Source of the DNA: Sphaerolaimus hirsutus
Lineage: Eukaryota; Nematoda; Chromadorea; Monhysterida; Sphaerolaimidae
Length of the DNA stretch: 64,000 nucleotides
Assembly (NCBI GenBank): GCA_964036195.1
Contig: OZ038451.1
Location: 17,694,747 to 17,758,746, forward strand
Direction of reading: 5' to 3'
Of this stretch, positions 9,601 through 18,899 are shown in pieces. Made by a program: the position numbers and the translations under genes. A model generated the notes under the pieces. It did not search any database and was not told the origin of the DNA. It saw only the letters and a list, made by a program, of their open reading frames with translations. How positions within the stretch are numbered: the stretch's first letter is position 1; each line of letters opens with the position of its first letter.

Positions 9601-11468
9601 CACATTTTACTACCGAGTTTCATGCCCAACCATTTTACAGTTAACAGTTTTACATTTTACCAACCAAGTTTACAAAAATCCATTCCAAAACATTGCATCT
9701 TTGGTATTGGTCTTGTTATTGTTGGTACATTACATACTGCATTTCAAAACACATGCCTACTAGCATGTGGGCAAACTTAACTAAAGTATCATATTTTCTC
9801 CAATGGTATTAATTGTAGAGAACCACAAAACCCGACCGAAGGTCGGAGAGAATCCTGCTAGTCTATATATAATAGATAGCTGAGCAGCCTCCGGTAGGGT
9901 TGGGAATTTCAAAATTTTCGGTTCCGGTTCTCGGTTCCAAAATATTTCGGTTCAGGTATCGGTTCTCGGTTCCTGAAAATTTTCGGTTCCGGTTCTCGGT
10001 TCGGTTCTCAAGCTCGGTTTCGGTTCGGTTCTTTCGGTTATTAAAAGTTCAAAATTTCGGTTCCGGGTAATAAAATAACCGGGTATCGGGTAATAAATGG
10101 CTGAATAACAGAAACAGCAACATACGCAGGATGTTTGAGTTTGTGGCGGATTGTATACGGGCACCGGTGAATGGGGAGAGGGGCAACGCCCTCCCCGAAA
10201 ATTTCACCCAATAGTGACGGAAAAGCACTGTGGTGCTGGCGCTGGTGCCATTTGTAGGCGCAGTTCCATAGCATAATGGCGGCCGCCCCCCCCTTCCAGA
10301 GCTAGACGTAAAAATGCCATTGCAAGTGTGCATTTCGTCACAGCATACTAAATGTATTTTCTAGAGAATACTACCATGCAGAATCATTGAAACTTTTTAC
10401 CCATGAGAAAAGGAGGCTGGGGTCCTCCACAGTTTTGTTGCTTCCCGTCTTGTTGTATCTTGCCCAATTTTGATGCTATTCAAATATTTTAACGTTTAGG
10501 GTCCCTCGAATAGGCCATCAGTCATGAGATAAGCGGGGCCTATGTGTAAGGTGGTCATTTTACATTACCAATCCACTTATGTGGCTGATTGACTTTGAAG
10601 CTCATCAATAAATTAGCCATTTCCGGATTGATTTGTACATTGCAATACATGCAATTTACTGAGTACACAACGATGAATAGTTTTGATACTTCTAAAAAAT
10701 CAGAAGCCCATATGCGAAACTAACTGCGTATGGTACAAAAAAATGTGCGCACCGGCGCACAAAATTTTGGAAGAGCACAGTGAACAAGTACACAGATTTT
10801 AAGCTGTTGTTAAAAAATGGTTTCGATGCTGGCATTCAAAAACGTTTTAAAAAAAACTTCAAGAACCACATAAAACAAAAATTTCGGTTCTTTCGGGTAT
10901 TTAGTTCGGTTCCGGGTAATGGTGCCGGTTCTCGGTTACGGTTCTCGGTTCTAATATAGTGCTCGGTTCTCGGTTCGGTTCGGTTCGGGTCGGTTCGGGT
11001 TCCCAACCCTAGCCTCCGGGTCAGATAGATAGCTGGCCAATTTTGAGGGGGAGCCGTCCCCCCCCATTGGAGACCCCTGCAGTGGGTATAAATACATGTC
11101 GAGCAGGTGTACATGTCTAGACAGCCTACGTCGCTCGCTCGGCTCGCTTTTTGCACAACAACTGATATCCGCACGCAATATTGCAGTCGCTAGCCCTGTA
11201 CGACCAGTTCGGCCGGCTCAAAATGGGCAGCGAGACAAAGTCCGTGCCTGTACTGGAGTACATCGTGTTCGAGCGAGGTTTGGCATTGGCGCACGGCCGT
11301 TGGCGCGTTTTGGACATGATCGTGCCCGAGCAGCACCACCAGCGCACGCCGGTCGCCGGCACGCTGCGACTGCAGAACGTAGAGGACAAGGTCAAGCAGA
11401 GGGTTGAGCAGAGACAGAGGGCGTTGAATCGATTGGATTATTTGTCTGGGTCGAAGGTCGATGCGTGA
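3669..11468 (+). CDS. MRPL45: Mitochondrial large-subunit ribosomal protein mL45
   Basis: Six exons: 3669-3847, 4144-4322, 4682-4783, 4843-5012, 5377-5529 and 11187-11468. Together they make 354 residues with every phase consistent. mL45 is a TIM44-like-fold protein near the peptide exit tunnel of the mitoribosome and helps tether it to the inner membrane. Diagnostic stretches are HWDPKWR, RRKKYINVPVPDYE, SIAEPFVPPADE, SILSKENLNEW, RWSLVKRV, VTVRMHNEQ, SLALYDQFGRL and VLEYIVFERGL. The N-terminus from 3669 is plausible as a mitochondrial presequence. Exon 5 begins after GTCGCAG, not after the nearer TTAG, because only the former keeps the frame. Intron 5 is 5.66 kb and full of satellites. The C-terminal tail after the TIM44-like domain is Arg/Gln-rich. 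Confidence 0.93.
3891..4110. repeat. P-family palindromic MITE in mL45 intron 1
   Basis: Ends GGCTGCCCACACACTAGTTG and its inverse, flanked by AAT on both sides (possible 3-bp duplication). The same CACTAGTTGACA ends recur at 16.36, 24.87, 37.52, 46.12 and 49.86 kb. It is non-coding. Confidence 0.7.
4349..4432 (+). repeat. Degenerate introner-like MITE copy in mL45 intron 2
   Basis: TTGGTGCCACTCACAAACCC is followed by TGTCATGCAAAGTGTCAAAA. It starts about 27 bases after the exon 2 donor. The right end is not recognisable. Confidence 0.5.
5590..5990. other. mL45 intron 5, first part
   Basis: 5590-5720 resembles a fragment of the S family (AGGTAAAATAGC, TATATCCGAAAATAGCGATT). The remainder to 5990 has no recognised content. 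Confidence 0.4.
5991..6188. repeat. Scattered minisatellite units (GGGGCTGAGTTTATGGGAGTT)
   Basis: About five loose copies of the motif GGGCTGAGTTTA with GGGAGTTGAGTTGAT and AAATTAGG spacers. They are the same unit as the compact array at 8427-8836. Confidence 0.65.
6189..8426. repeat. Satellite array, unit roughly 115-170 bp
   Basis: The unit reads GTGAAATGATGCATTT, GGGTTTCTGATTGCACTGAT, TTGAAATATGCACTCC, TTTTGACACTACATTACC, ATAACCCTGAAAATGAACCC, with a GGGGCCAAAA link. About 14-16 imperfect tandem copies fill 2.2 kb. Some copies have a short internal duplication of the TTTCTGATTGCACTGATTT segment, which gives a higher-order look. Confidence 0.85.
8427..8836. repeat. 30-bp minisatellite (GGGAGTTTCCAAATTAGGGG)
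   Basis: About 13-14 tandem copies of a 30-mer: GGGAGTTTCCAAATTAGGGG plus CTGAGTTTAT. The open frame across it (MGVSKLGAEF repeats) is an artefact of the repeat length being a multiple of three. Confidence 0.85.
8837..9352. repeat. G-rich minisatellite (GGGGGTGCCATTTTTGGGG)
   Basis: About 17-18 copies of a 27-31-bp unit GGGGTGCCATTTTTGGGGGG plus TCCCCA. Many frames are open across it on both strands and none look coding. The G-runs have quadruplex potential. Confidence 0.85.
9389..9863. mobile_element. TIR MITE with possible TA target duplication
   Basis: Inverted ends AGCAGGATTCTCTCCAACCT and its partner, extended by GGTTCTCTACAATTAATACC, bound about 470 bp of A/C-rich unique sequence. Each end is next to TA, consistent with a Tc1/mariner-type duplication. 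No transposase is visible. Confidence 0.65.
9895..11011. mobile_element. Non-autonomous hAT with GGTTCCGGTTCT array, TSD GCCTCCGG
   Basis: Ends TAGGGTTGGGAA and TTCCCAACCCTA with perfect 8-bp duplications GCCTCCGG (9887-9894 and 11012-11019). Both flanks are arrays of CGGTTCCGGTTCTCGGTT. The middle (about 10090-10860) is unique. The host sequence is an S-family-like fragment with GATAGATAGCT, ending at about 11084 in GGAGACCCCTG. Confidence 0.9.
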
Positions 11469-11585
11469 TAGAATCCGATTAATTGATGAATATATACAAG
11501 TTGATGCGCCGTAGTGCTGCTGCTGCGTTGTGGGAACCCCCCCCCCCCAGAAAATGCGTGCAATTTCGCAAGTAGACAAGTAGAG

Positions 11586-11896
11586 TACCGTATTTACTCG
11601 AATATTTCCCCCTCCTGAATAATTCCCCCCTGTTAGATAAGGAGGAAATATAATACCGGTTGAATAATTCCCCCTTTTAGGCATATGATCAATTATTTGT
11701 TGTCTATTATTTGCACAAAAAATGGCGTGTTATTGATGTGTGAATTAAGCATATTTCATGAAATGAATTGAAACATGCTAGAAAAGTTTTACGAAAGAAC
11801 CCCACATTGAATAATTCCCTCCTCGAATCATCCCCCCCTAAAAATAGTCTGAAGGGAAAATAATTACCCAGGGGGATTATTCGAGTAAATACGGTA
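11586..11896. mobile_element. MITE with ends TACCGTATTTACTCGAATA
   Basis: TIRs TACCGTATTTACTCGAATA and its inverse enclose AATAATTCCCCCCT-type short inverted units. It lies inside a second hairpin element whose ends are CGCAAGTAGACAAGTAG (about 11567) and CTTGTCTACTTGCGG (about 11950-11964). Confidence 0.7.
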
Positions 11897-12274
11897 CAAA
11901 GGATAAGTCATAAGTGGTATACTTATCATTTATGACTTAGTCTTTCCACTTGTCTACTTGCGGAATTGTCACTCGAACATTGCATTTCACACATACCTAA
12001 GCATCTCCAATATTCATGGGCGACAATATTCTGTTAATCGTCTGCTTAATGTTGCATCGTCCTGAGGCTCGAATAGAGTCGAATTCACCAACCGACTTGA
12101 AGCATTTGACAGATACTGATCGACTAAAGTTTCTGGAAATGACACTTTTCAAGCCCAAGTTGTCACCGCTCAAAACAAACCTAAAAAAACCTTTGTAATA
12201 TATTCTAAATAGGATAAATCTGTGCATGAATTACTCAAAACAACACGTGCGTAAATACTCTGGTAGTGTGAATA

Positions 12275-12615
12275 TCACATCGACTTATGCAAACTGGACA
12301 GCGCCTTCTTTTTCAAAAGCCATCCAATAGCAAACTGATCAACCCAATCCCCCTGTCCTCTGGCGCACATGTCGTTGCCTTCGGGCGCGGTGCAGCGCTC
12401 GCTGCGCGTTCCGCAGAATGCATATAGGTAGCCGTTTTCGGGCGGAGTCGGGTCTCCCTTCAATTTGGTCCTGTCCACGGCATCTTCGTTTATAGTTTGC
12501 GTGTGCAACCGCTCGCAGGCCTGCTTCATGTTGGAGGTGGGTGCGAACTCCACCCATCCTGAAAGGGGTGCGAGTTTGTTGCAGTCAGCTAGTGTGAGCA
12601 TAAGTACCGCAAATC
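12275..12615 (-). CDS. Unrecognised protein, probable last exon
   Basis: The minus-strand open frame starts after a plausible acceptor (ATTCAG at 12616-12621) and ends at a TGA. It begins with a hydrophobic stretch, FAVLMLTLADC, which could be the end of a signal peptide or membrane segment. It continues through GWVEFAPTSNMKQACERL, PENGYLYAFCGTRSERC, NDMCARGQGDWVDQF and a KKK tail. Five cysteines, mixed composition and GC-rich codons look like real coding sequence. I do not recognise the family. It could be the end of the Arg/Ser/Asp-rich gene to its right, but that join would hit a stop after eight residues, so it is more likely a separate gene whose first exon I could not find. Confidence 0.4.
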
Positions 12616-12945
12616 CTGAATAACTCTCATGTTCAATCTGTTGATGAGCGCGTGAAAGTTAAGTATTTACTGCTTAAATGAATGACTAAAACCCAGAATA
12701 AAACCCATTTAAAAAGTGAAAAAATTAGTTTGCGAATTTTCTTGTTTTCTTTTCTAAAAACCTGTTCGCCCCTTGAACAAATCCCACTTTGAATATCTCC
12801 CCACTCAGAAAAATGATAAATAATAATCACCTGGGGACTTATTCATGGATTTGTGGTATGCGGTCTACGTTGTCGGTACAATGTCACTTTTCGATGTCCA
12901 TATTCCACACGAAAAAGTGCTCTATCAGATGCAGATGGTTGTCAT

Positions 12946-13058
12946 TAGGGATGGGAAAAAAGCGCTTTTTTTTAACGGCCCCGCTTTTTTTTAAAAAAAG
13001 CGCTTTTTTTTAAAAAAAAAGCGGGGCCGTTAATAAAAAGCGCTTTTTTCCATCCCTA
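12946..13058. mobile_element. Short hAT-like element with AAAAAGCGCTTTTTTT core
   Basis: TIR TAGGGATGGGAAAAAAGCGC and its inverse are almost back to back. GTCAT flanks both ends, which is shorter than a normal hAT duplication. It sits inside the introner-like MITE at 13059-13139. Confidence 0.75.
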
Positions 13059-13139
13059 GTCATGACAATTGACACTGCATGGCATTTTACATGACATTTG
13101 ACACTTCACTTTACACTTTACAGGGTCTGGGATTGACAC
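13059..13139 (-). repeat. Introner-like MITE copy at the donor of the Arg/Ser/Asp-rich gene
   Basis: On the minus strand it reads GTGTCAATCCCAGACCCTG directly after the exon end GTGCAG, then GTGTCAAATGTCATGTAAAA. The rest is interrupted by the hAT at 12946-13058. Confidence 0.7.
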
Positions 13140-15395
13140 CTGCACCGATCGCTTCCTTTGGGCTATGCTTTTTCTGCGATCGCCCTTTGTCTGTTTCTCG
13201 TCAATTACATTTGGGTGCGTCGATTTCCTGCGCCTTCTTGTCTTGCTGCTGCCGTCGTCGAACGATTTCGTGCGCGAGCGCATACTGCGGGGCCTCGGCG
13301 AAACACTGCTTTCACTACGCTGAAACAGTGAGCATAGGTAGTTTTTTTTTAATAAGAAGTGTGGCGTGGTGGCTATGGCGTTCGCACCATTTGAGGTGCG
13401 AAAACGCCATTGCGACATTTTTGTGCCATTATGGGATGGATGGTGACGTCCTTCCCATATCTGCATACAGTCATCCCCGGGTTATTGGGTGGAGTAAAAA
13501 TTTTCAAATCTCACCCCATAATGCGGGGAACCCGATAACCGGGGGATGTACTATAGAAGTGCCATGGTGGCTGTGCATGGCATTACCAGCATTTACATTA
13601 TTAATACGTGAACAAGAGGCTTTTTCAATGCAATTATCGTGCAACGTGTGCATTTGATGGCATTTAAGGCACGCTGCGCATTTGCAGGCTTGCACACTTG
13701 GGAAATGTTGTAAGTAAATGGTTATTGAATGCTAAAATACCCGATAACTGAAGCCACTTTATATATGAAAATGCAGAATGTCCTCAAAATCCCACCCGAT
13801 AACCCGGGAATGCGGGGAAACCCTCAATCCGGGGAATTTTGTTCACACATGTCCCCGGTTTTGAGAATTCCACCCAGTAACCCGGGGAACCCGATAACCG
13901 GGGGAACCGTTAACCCGGGGACGACTGTAGTTGTATTTTCGTATTTACGTTTACTTGATTAATACATATACTCGAGTACTGCGTAAATACGTTTACGTTT
14001 CCTCCCGAAAAAATACCGGCACTCAATTACTCACGTACTTTTTGAAATTACCGCGAATACCGAAAACGTATTTTAAGGGGGCATAAAGAGTGACATTTGA
14101 CAGACAGAAAGTGACAAATGTTGGATATTTTCCTAAAAAATACTTATCAGGAGAAAAAAATACATGTTTGATGTATTCCAGAGTAAAAAATAAAAAAATT
14201 CTGACTGTTACGTTGTCTGTGAGTGAAAATACTCAGTTTTACGTTTTCTGTGAGGAAAAATACTCCCTGTGACGTTTTCTGTGAGAAAAATACTCACTTT
14301 TACGTTTTCTGTAAGAAAAAATACCCACTTTTACATTTTCCTGGGAAAAAGTATTATACTCGCGTTTTACGCAGGGTAAAAGTAAAGAAGTTTACTTTAC
14401 GTTTTCTGTACTCAGCCATGAGTAAAATAAAAATACTTTACGTTTACATTTACTTTGAAAAATGTTCAGTACTTTTAACAACTCTGGATACTTTTAACAA
14501 CTTTCTAGCATATCTGGAACGATGCGTTGCACCGCAGCGGTACATTTAAAACAGCGCAACAATACACACCTTGTCCGATGATTTCCTCGTACTATCCTTA
14601 TCTATACGTTTCCCCCTCTTCTCCCTTCTTTTATCACCCGTATCACCCCGGTCTTCCGAACCATCCCTTTTCGATCGGTCATCGTCATCTATGCGTTTCC
14701 CCCTCTTCTCTCTCCTTTTATCATCCCTATCATCTCTGTCTTCCGACCCATCCCTTTTCGATCTCTCATCATCGTCTGCTCGATTAGATTCACTGGTTGT
14801 CGACGCGGTGGCGTGCCGCTTGACCCGCTGCGACGAGTCCGGCCGCAGCGACATCTCGTTGTACGACCGGCTCAGCTCGTAGCTGCTAGCCGCGTCTTCG
14901 TCGCGGCTTTGGCCCGGTCGTTTTGAGTCGTCTTTTTGTTCGGAGTGGCGCGCGTGTTCTCGTTCGTCGCGGCCTCGGTCCCGGGATCTGAATTTTTTAT
15001 TTATTGGATGCAAAATTCTGATATTTTTTCGCGTAGTCCAATTTTTCCATCTGATGAGAAGACGCTATCAGATGGGCCGCCAAAGCTGTTAATTACGACC
15101 ACACCGAAACTGGATGCATTATCAATGGACAAAAAAAGTTGTGGGCCAATTAAATGTTCCACCTGCTGTCTCTATTGCTACCGTTAGCCGCGTGGTTTTC
15201 CCTGCGCTGGTGGTCCCGAACTTCGAAATCCTCATGTCCATTGCGATCACGGTCACCAGTTGTGGCACGATCATCATCACTGGATTCACGCTGGCGATCG
15301 CGGTGATCGTGTGGGGAGCGTTCCTGTCTCAATTCTGACACGTCCGTGAAGGAGCCGCTCAGTTTGCGCTTCACCTTTTGAAAAAATCCAGCCAT
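13140..15395 (-). CDS. Arg/Ser/Asp-rich charged protein, 3' end not found
   Basis: Three phase-consistent exons: 15395-15163, 14987-14570 and 13319-13140, coding for 277 residues so far. It starts MAGFFQKVKRKLSGSF, then becomes almost entirely charged, with RD, RS and ER dipeptides (NRDSRSRDRGRDERE). Exon 2 carries two tandem copies of a roughly 28-residue unit built of DDDDRSKRDGSEDR, DKRREKRGKRI. Exon 3 is basic (SPRPRSMRSRTKSF, KTRRRRKS, DRRKSIAQRKRSV). The composition suggests a nuclear, RNA-associated or disordered protein, but there is no RRM or other fold and I cannot name it. Start at 15395 because the frame above it has only a TTG. The last donor coincides with the introner-like MITE. 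Later exons should lie below 12.9 kb. Confidence 0.65.
13468..13927. mobile_element. Tc1/mariner (pogo-like) MITE with CCCGGGTTA repeats, TA duplication
   Basis: Ends CAGTCATCCCCGGGTTA and AACCCGGGGACGACTG, each flanked by TA. The interior contains further CCCGATAACCGGGG units in both orientations. It lies in intron 2 of the charged-protein gene. Confidence 0.7.
13930..14490. repeat. K-family hAT copy (ACGTTTACGTTTTC repeats), degraded ends
   Basis: Shares CGTATTTACGTTTAC, ATACCGGCACTC, GTACTTTTTGAAA and repeated TTTTACGTTTTCTGTGAG units with the complete element at 41717-42235. The right end is TTTTAACAACTCTGG. The left end is obscured next to the pogo-like MITE. Confidence 0.65.
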
Positions 15396-16360
15396 GTTTG
15401 TAAGCTCCTCGATATTCAAAATAGTGTGCAGTCGTCAGTTAGCATAGCTGCTACTCGTCGGCTGCTATTGATGGAAAGATACGTGAGCACTGGCAATGAA
15501 GTTTTAAAACCCATTCTATTATAGAATGGGTAAGTGTTAAAACCTATGCTTTGAGTTTTTCAAAAATAAGTGTTTGTTTTTATTTTTTATTTTTGCAAAA
15601 TCTTGGCAACACTTCATTTCTGTGTTTTCACGAAAACTCGTTTTTTTTGCATTCCTCAATACCAAAGAATACGACAGTTTTCACCAAAAGTGAAATAGAA
15701 TGCAAAAACAGCCGCTTTCACATCAACGATTTTTTCTATGTTCAGATCAAATTCGATACACTCTATTCCATTGCTGAAAAATGTGCAATAAAAATGAACA
15801 GAAATGTCTAACAAGCAACAAAGTATGGAGAGGAGAGCCACAAATGCTTGAATGCATGTATGGAGGCATGCACTGTAAATATGTTCTGTACATTGCACAT
15901 GAATGCATGCACTATTTTTTTTAACCTACCATAAAATGGAGTTCTAACTAAAACTGTACTTGAATGTGCATATTCTCTAAAGCCTTCATTTCATGGTATT
16001 TGAGCTATCAACCAGTCTCAAATTATCTCATTTACAGTTCTGACAAAAAAACTGCATTTGATAGATGATGGCTTTATATGGAAATGCCTAGTGCACAATA
16101 TCATCGGCCACTGGCTAAGGGCCCCTTTCTCTACTACACTGGTGGATGTTGGCGCACTAAGCACACTCTAAGCAAATGGTGGCAACTGCTTCATTCCGAA
16201 GTCCCAAATCATGATTACACCAAATGGGAACATAGAAAGTCGTTTGACAGATTTACGTCTCGGGAATATCACAGCGCAAATTGCTTAACACAAACAGAAC
16301 TCAGTCCTGAATCCAGGAACATGAAAAACGTTAAAAAAATACAGTACTTCGTTATTTAGG
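15396..16360. other. Intergenic, no gene seen
   Basis: Short hairpin AACCCATTCTATTATAGAAT near 15510. The rest is AT-rich without recognised repeats or convincing coding sequence. Confidence 0.5.
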
Positions 16361-17463
16361 CACCACACAAGCTAGTTGAGATCGACACCAAATGTCAACT
16401 GGTTCCGTTCCTAATTCAAAGATTGCGTTTGAACGTCGTTGGTAGTGATGTAAAGGCACCGGGGCACTGGTGCCCCGGTGCTGGGCACCGAATGGCACCA
16501 GCACCGGTGCTGGTGCGGTGCCATTGCAATCTTCAGGGGTGCCCCGCCGGTGCCGGAGCCATTTTTTTCAGAATAGCACCGGTGCCGGTGCGGTGCCATT
16601 TTTTGCTGGTGCCAAAGGTGCTAGCACCAGGGCCAAAGTAAAAGGCACCGGTAAAGGCACCGGCGAAGGCTTCATGTGCTGTGCAATTTCGTCCATAGTA
16701 AATATGTGCTTATTCATATTTCAAAAAACATCAATATATTTACCCAACCATTTTTTGGCTTATTTTGTAAACATCCCATCAAATAAATATACCTACTGTG
16801 AAATCCATTATACCCGATACGTGATCTGATGAACGAATCTAAAATTTTGTTGAATTTTAAACCATTTTTATATTTTATATTTGTTTTACTTTTTTGTTCA
16901 AAATTTGTTGTCAGTTTATGACAGAGATAGTTCCATTTTCTGTACACCAACGCCTCCGATCAGTAGACAATAGTGGCTATGGGCTATGTAGTGTATTAAA
17001 TATGTTATCTTTCATTTGTAATCACTGTAATTGCTTCATAAAAGTGATCGCCACATCATTCTGATCATTAAGTGCTCAACCATCAAAATCGGTAGAAAAT
17101 ACATGGAAATATGCACTTCCGAAGGTGTCGCCACTGAGAAACTGCCCGATATTTACTTCGAAAATTCCAGCCCGTGCGGTGCCCTACGGTGCTAACACCG
17201 GCAACCCGTTGGTGCCCTTTGGTGCCGGTGCCATTTTTTTCCAAATGGCACCGGTGCCGGTGCGGTGCGGTGCCATTTTCTGGCCGGTGCCCTAGGGTGC
17301 CAGGTGCCCTTTTCATGCGTTGGCAAAGGTGCCGGTGCGGTGCGGTGCCATTTTTCCCGGTGCCTTTAACATCACTAGTCGTTGGTTCACTCGTCAGCAA
17401 GCTTTGAATCGGGATCGGCACTAGTTGACATTTGGTGTCAATGTCAACTAGCGTGTGTGGGCC
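16361..17463. repeat. P-family palindromic MITE, split by a hAT
   Basis: Left part CTAGTTGAGATCGACACC with AAATGTCAACTGGTTCC; right part CTAGTTGACATTTGGTG with CAACTAGCGTGTGTGG. Removing 16443-17377 plus one GTCGTTGG copy restores a continuous P element like the one at 24865-25028. Confidence 0.8.
16443..17377. mobile_element. Non-autonomous hAT with GGTGCCGGTGCGG array, TSD GTCGTTGG
   Basis: Ends TAGTGATGTAAAGGCACCGG and CCGGTGCCTTTAACATCACTA. Perfect 8-bp duplications GTCGTTGG at 16435-16442 and 17378-17385. Both subterminal regions are GGTGCCGGTGCGGTGCC arrays about 200-230 bp long, around an AT-rich centre. Confidence 0.92.
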
Positions 17464-17725
17464 CTTACTGGGAGCAGCATCCTTTGTAACAAAATCTGAT
17501 TGCCAATTCGGCATACTAAGAAGCAATAAAATGATCAATTCTTCCGGTCTTTTCCATCACTACCTAATTGCCGCTGCGCCAAATTTAGCACACAATCGCT
17601 TTTGAAATGTTTCACGCACTGGCGACTATTTCGCTACCTATACAGACAAAGTTAGGAAAACGCACGCTCACTACCACTTGTTTTTGCACTTTGACAAATT
17701 AGACCGGCGACTGGAAAGCACACCT

Positions 17726-18359
17726 GGGGCCAGATTTAATACTCCCTACAGATTTGTAGGGTAGGGCGTACGCCCGACAGATTTTTTAAAGTTTAGCCGC
17801 ATCGACGCACATGCACCGAGAGCAAGGAGGTTCGTAAAATATACGAAACCATCCCTTAAGGTTGCCGATATTGCAATATTACGTATATCACTTCGATTTT
17901 GGCCCGGAAATCACGATTTCGTCATTTCTTGGCCGTCTGCCAATTCGTTTTTTTATTTTTTTTTGTCGGGCGGGTTACTTGCATAAGTCGCGCTTTTGTA
18001 CGCTCGTGCATGCATTTCTTTCTTGTCGCTGCCCTCATGGTTTCGGTTGCAGACAGTGAACACTAAAAAAGTGACCACCTGACTATACAAAAGCGCGACT
18101 TATGCGAGTAACCCGCCCGACAAAATAAAATAAAAAACGAATTGGCAGACGGCCAAGAAATGACGAAATCGTGATTTCCGGGCCAAAATCGAAGCGATAT
18201 TCGTCATATTGCAATATCGGCGACCTTAAGGGATAGTTTCGTGGATTTTACGAACCGCCTTGCTCTCGGTGCATGTGCGTCGATGCGGCTGAACTTTAAA
18301 AAATCTATCGGGCGTACGCCCTACCCTACAAATCTGTAGGAAGTATTAAATCTGGCCCC
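17726..18359. repeat. Long inverted repeat (foldback) element
   Basis: Two arms of about 275 bp (17726-18001 and 18086-18359), nearly identical and inverted, separated by about 85 bp. Ends are GGGGCCAGATTTAATACT and its inverse. CTGG occurs at both outer junctions, so a 4-5-bp duplication is possible. There is no open frame of note. The transcript would form a long hairpin. Confidence 0.85.
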
Positions 18360-18467
18360 TGGCCATCAGTGGGATAATGCATTTCTATTTATGATGCTGT
18401 TGTTATGGCTGACATCCATTAAGCACCACAATGCGCTCGCTCAATTGAGCTGTGTTGTAGCGTCGCG

Positions 18468-18600
18468 ACTAGTGATGGAAAAGTGCCATGGCGCTGGCAC
18501 CTGGAGCTGGCGCTTGGCGCTATTTGGCTGTAGCACCAAAAACAAAATGCCTGGTGCTGGCGCTTGGCGCTAGCGCCAAAGCAAAAAACGCCGCGGCGCT
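18468..18600. repeat. GGCGCCATGGCGC-type hAT fragment
   Basis: Starts TAGTGATGGAAAAGTGCCA and runs into GCGCTGGCGCTTGGCGC units, the motif of the complete short element at 27467-27555. The right terminus is not recognised. Confidence 0.5.
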
Positions 18601-18899
18601 GATAAAGGCTTCAATGCGATGAAAGTTTATGCTTTTACACAATGTTAGGTATCATGATCAGGGTTGGCAAAATCTCAGAAAAGAATAAAAATAAAATAAC
18701 AATGAAATGGAAAATAGAAGAATAAAATAAAATAAAATAAAATGGAAAATTTCAAAATAAAAATAAAAATTGTATAAAAATTCGAATTTTTGTAATTTTT
18801 TGTAAAATTGTATACAATTCATATTTTTGTAAAAATTGTATAAAATTCATAATTTTTGTAAAAAACATTTCTGTTGTTTATTGTTCAACCTGTTTTTTC

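Noticed and set aside
12938..13066. 8-bp target duplication for the 113-bp element at 12946
   Set aside because: Only GTCAT is shared at the junctions; the flanking eight bases do not match, so I did not claim a hAT-type duplication there.
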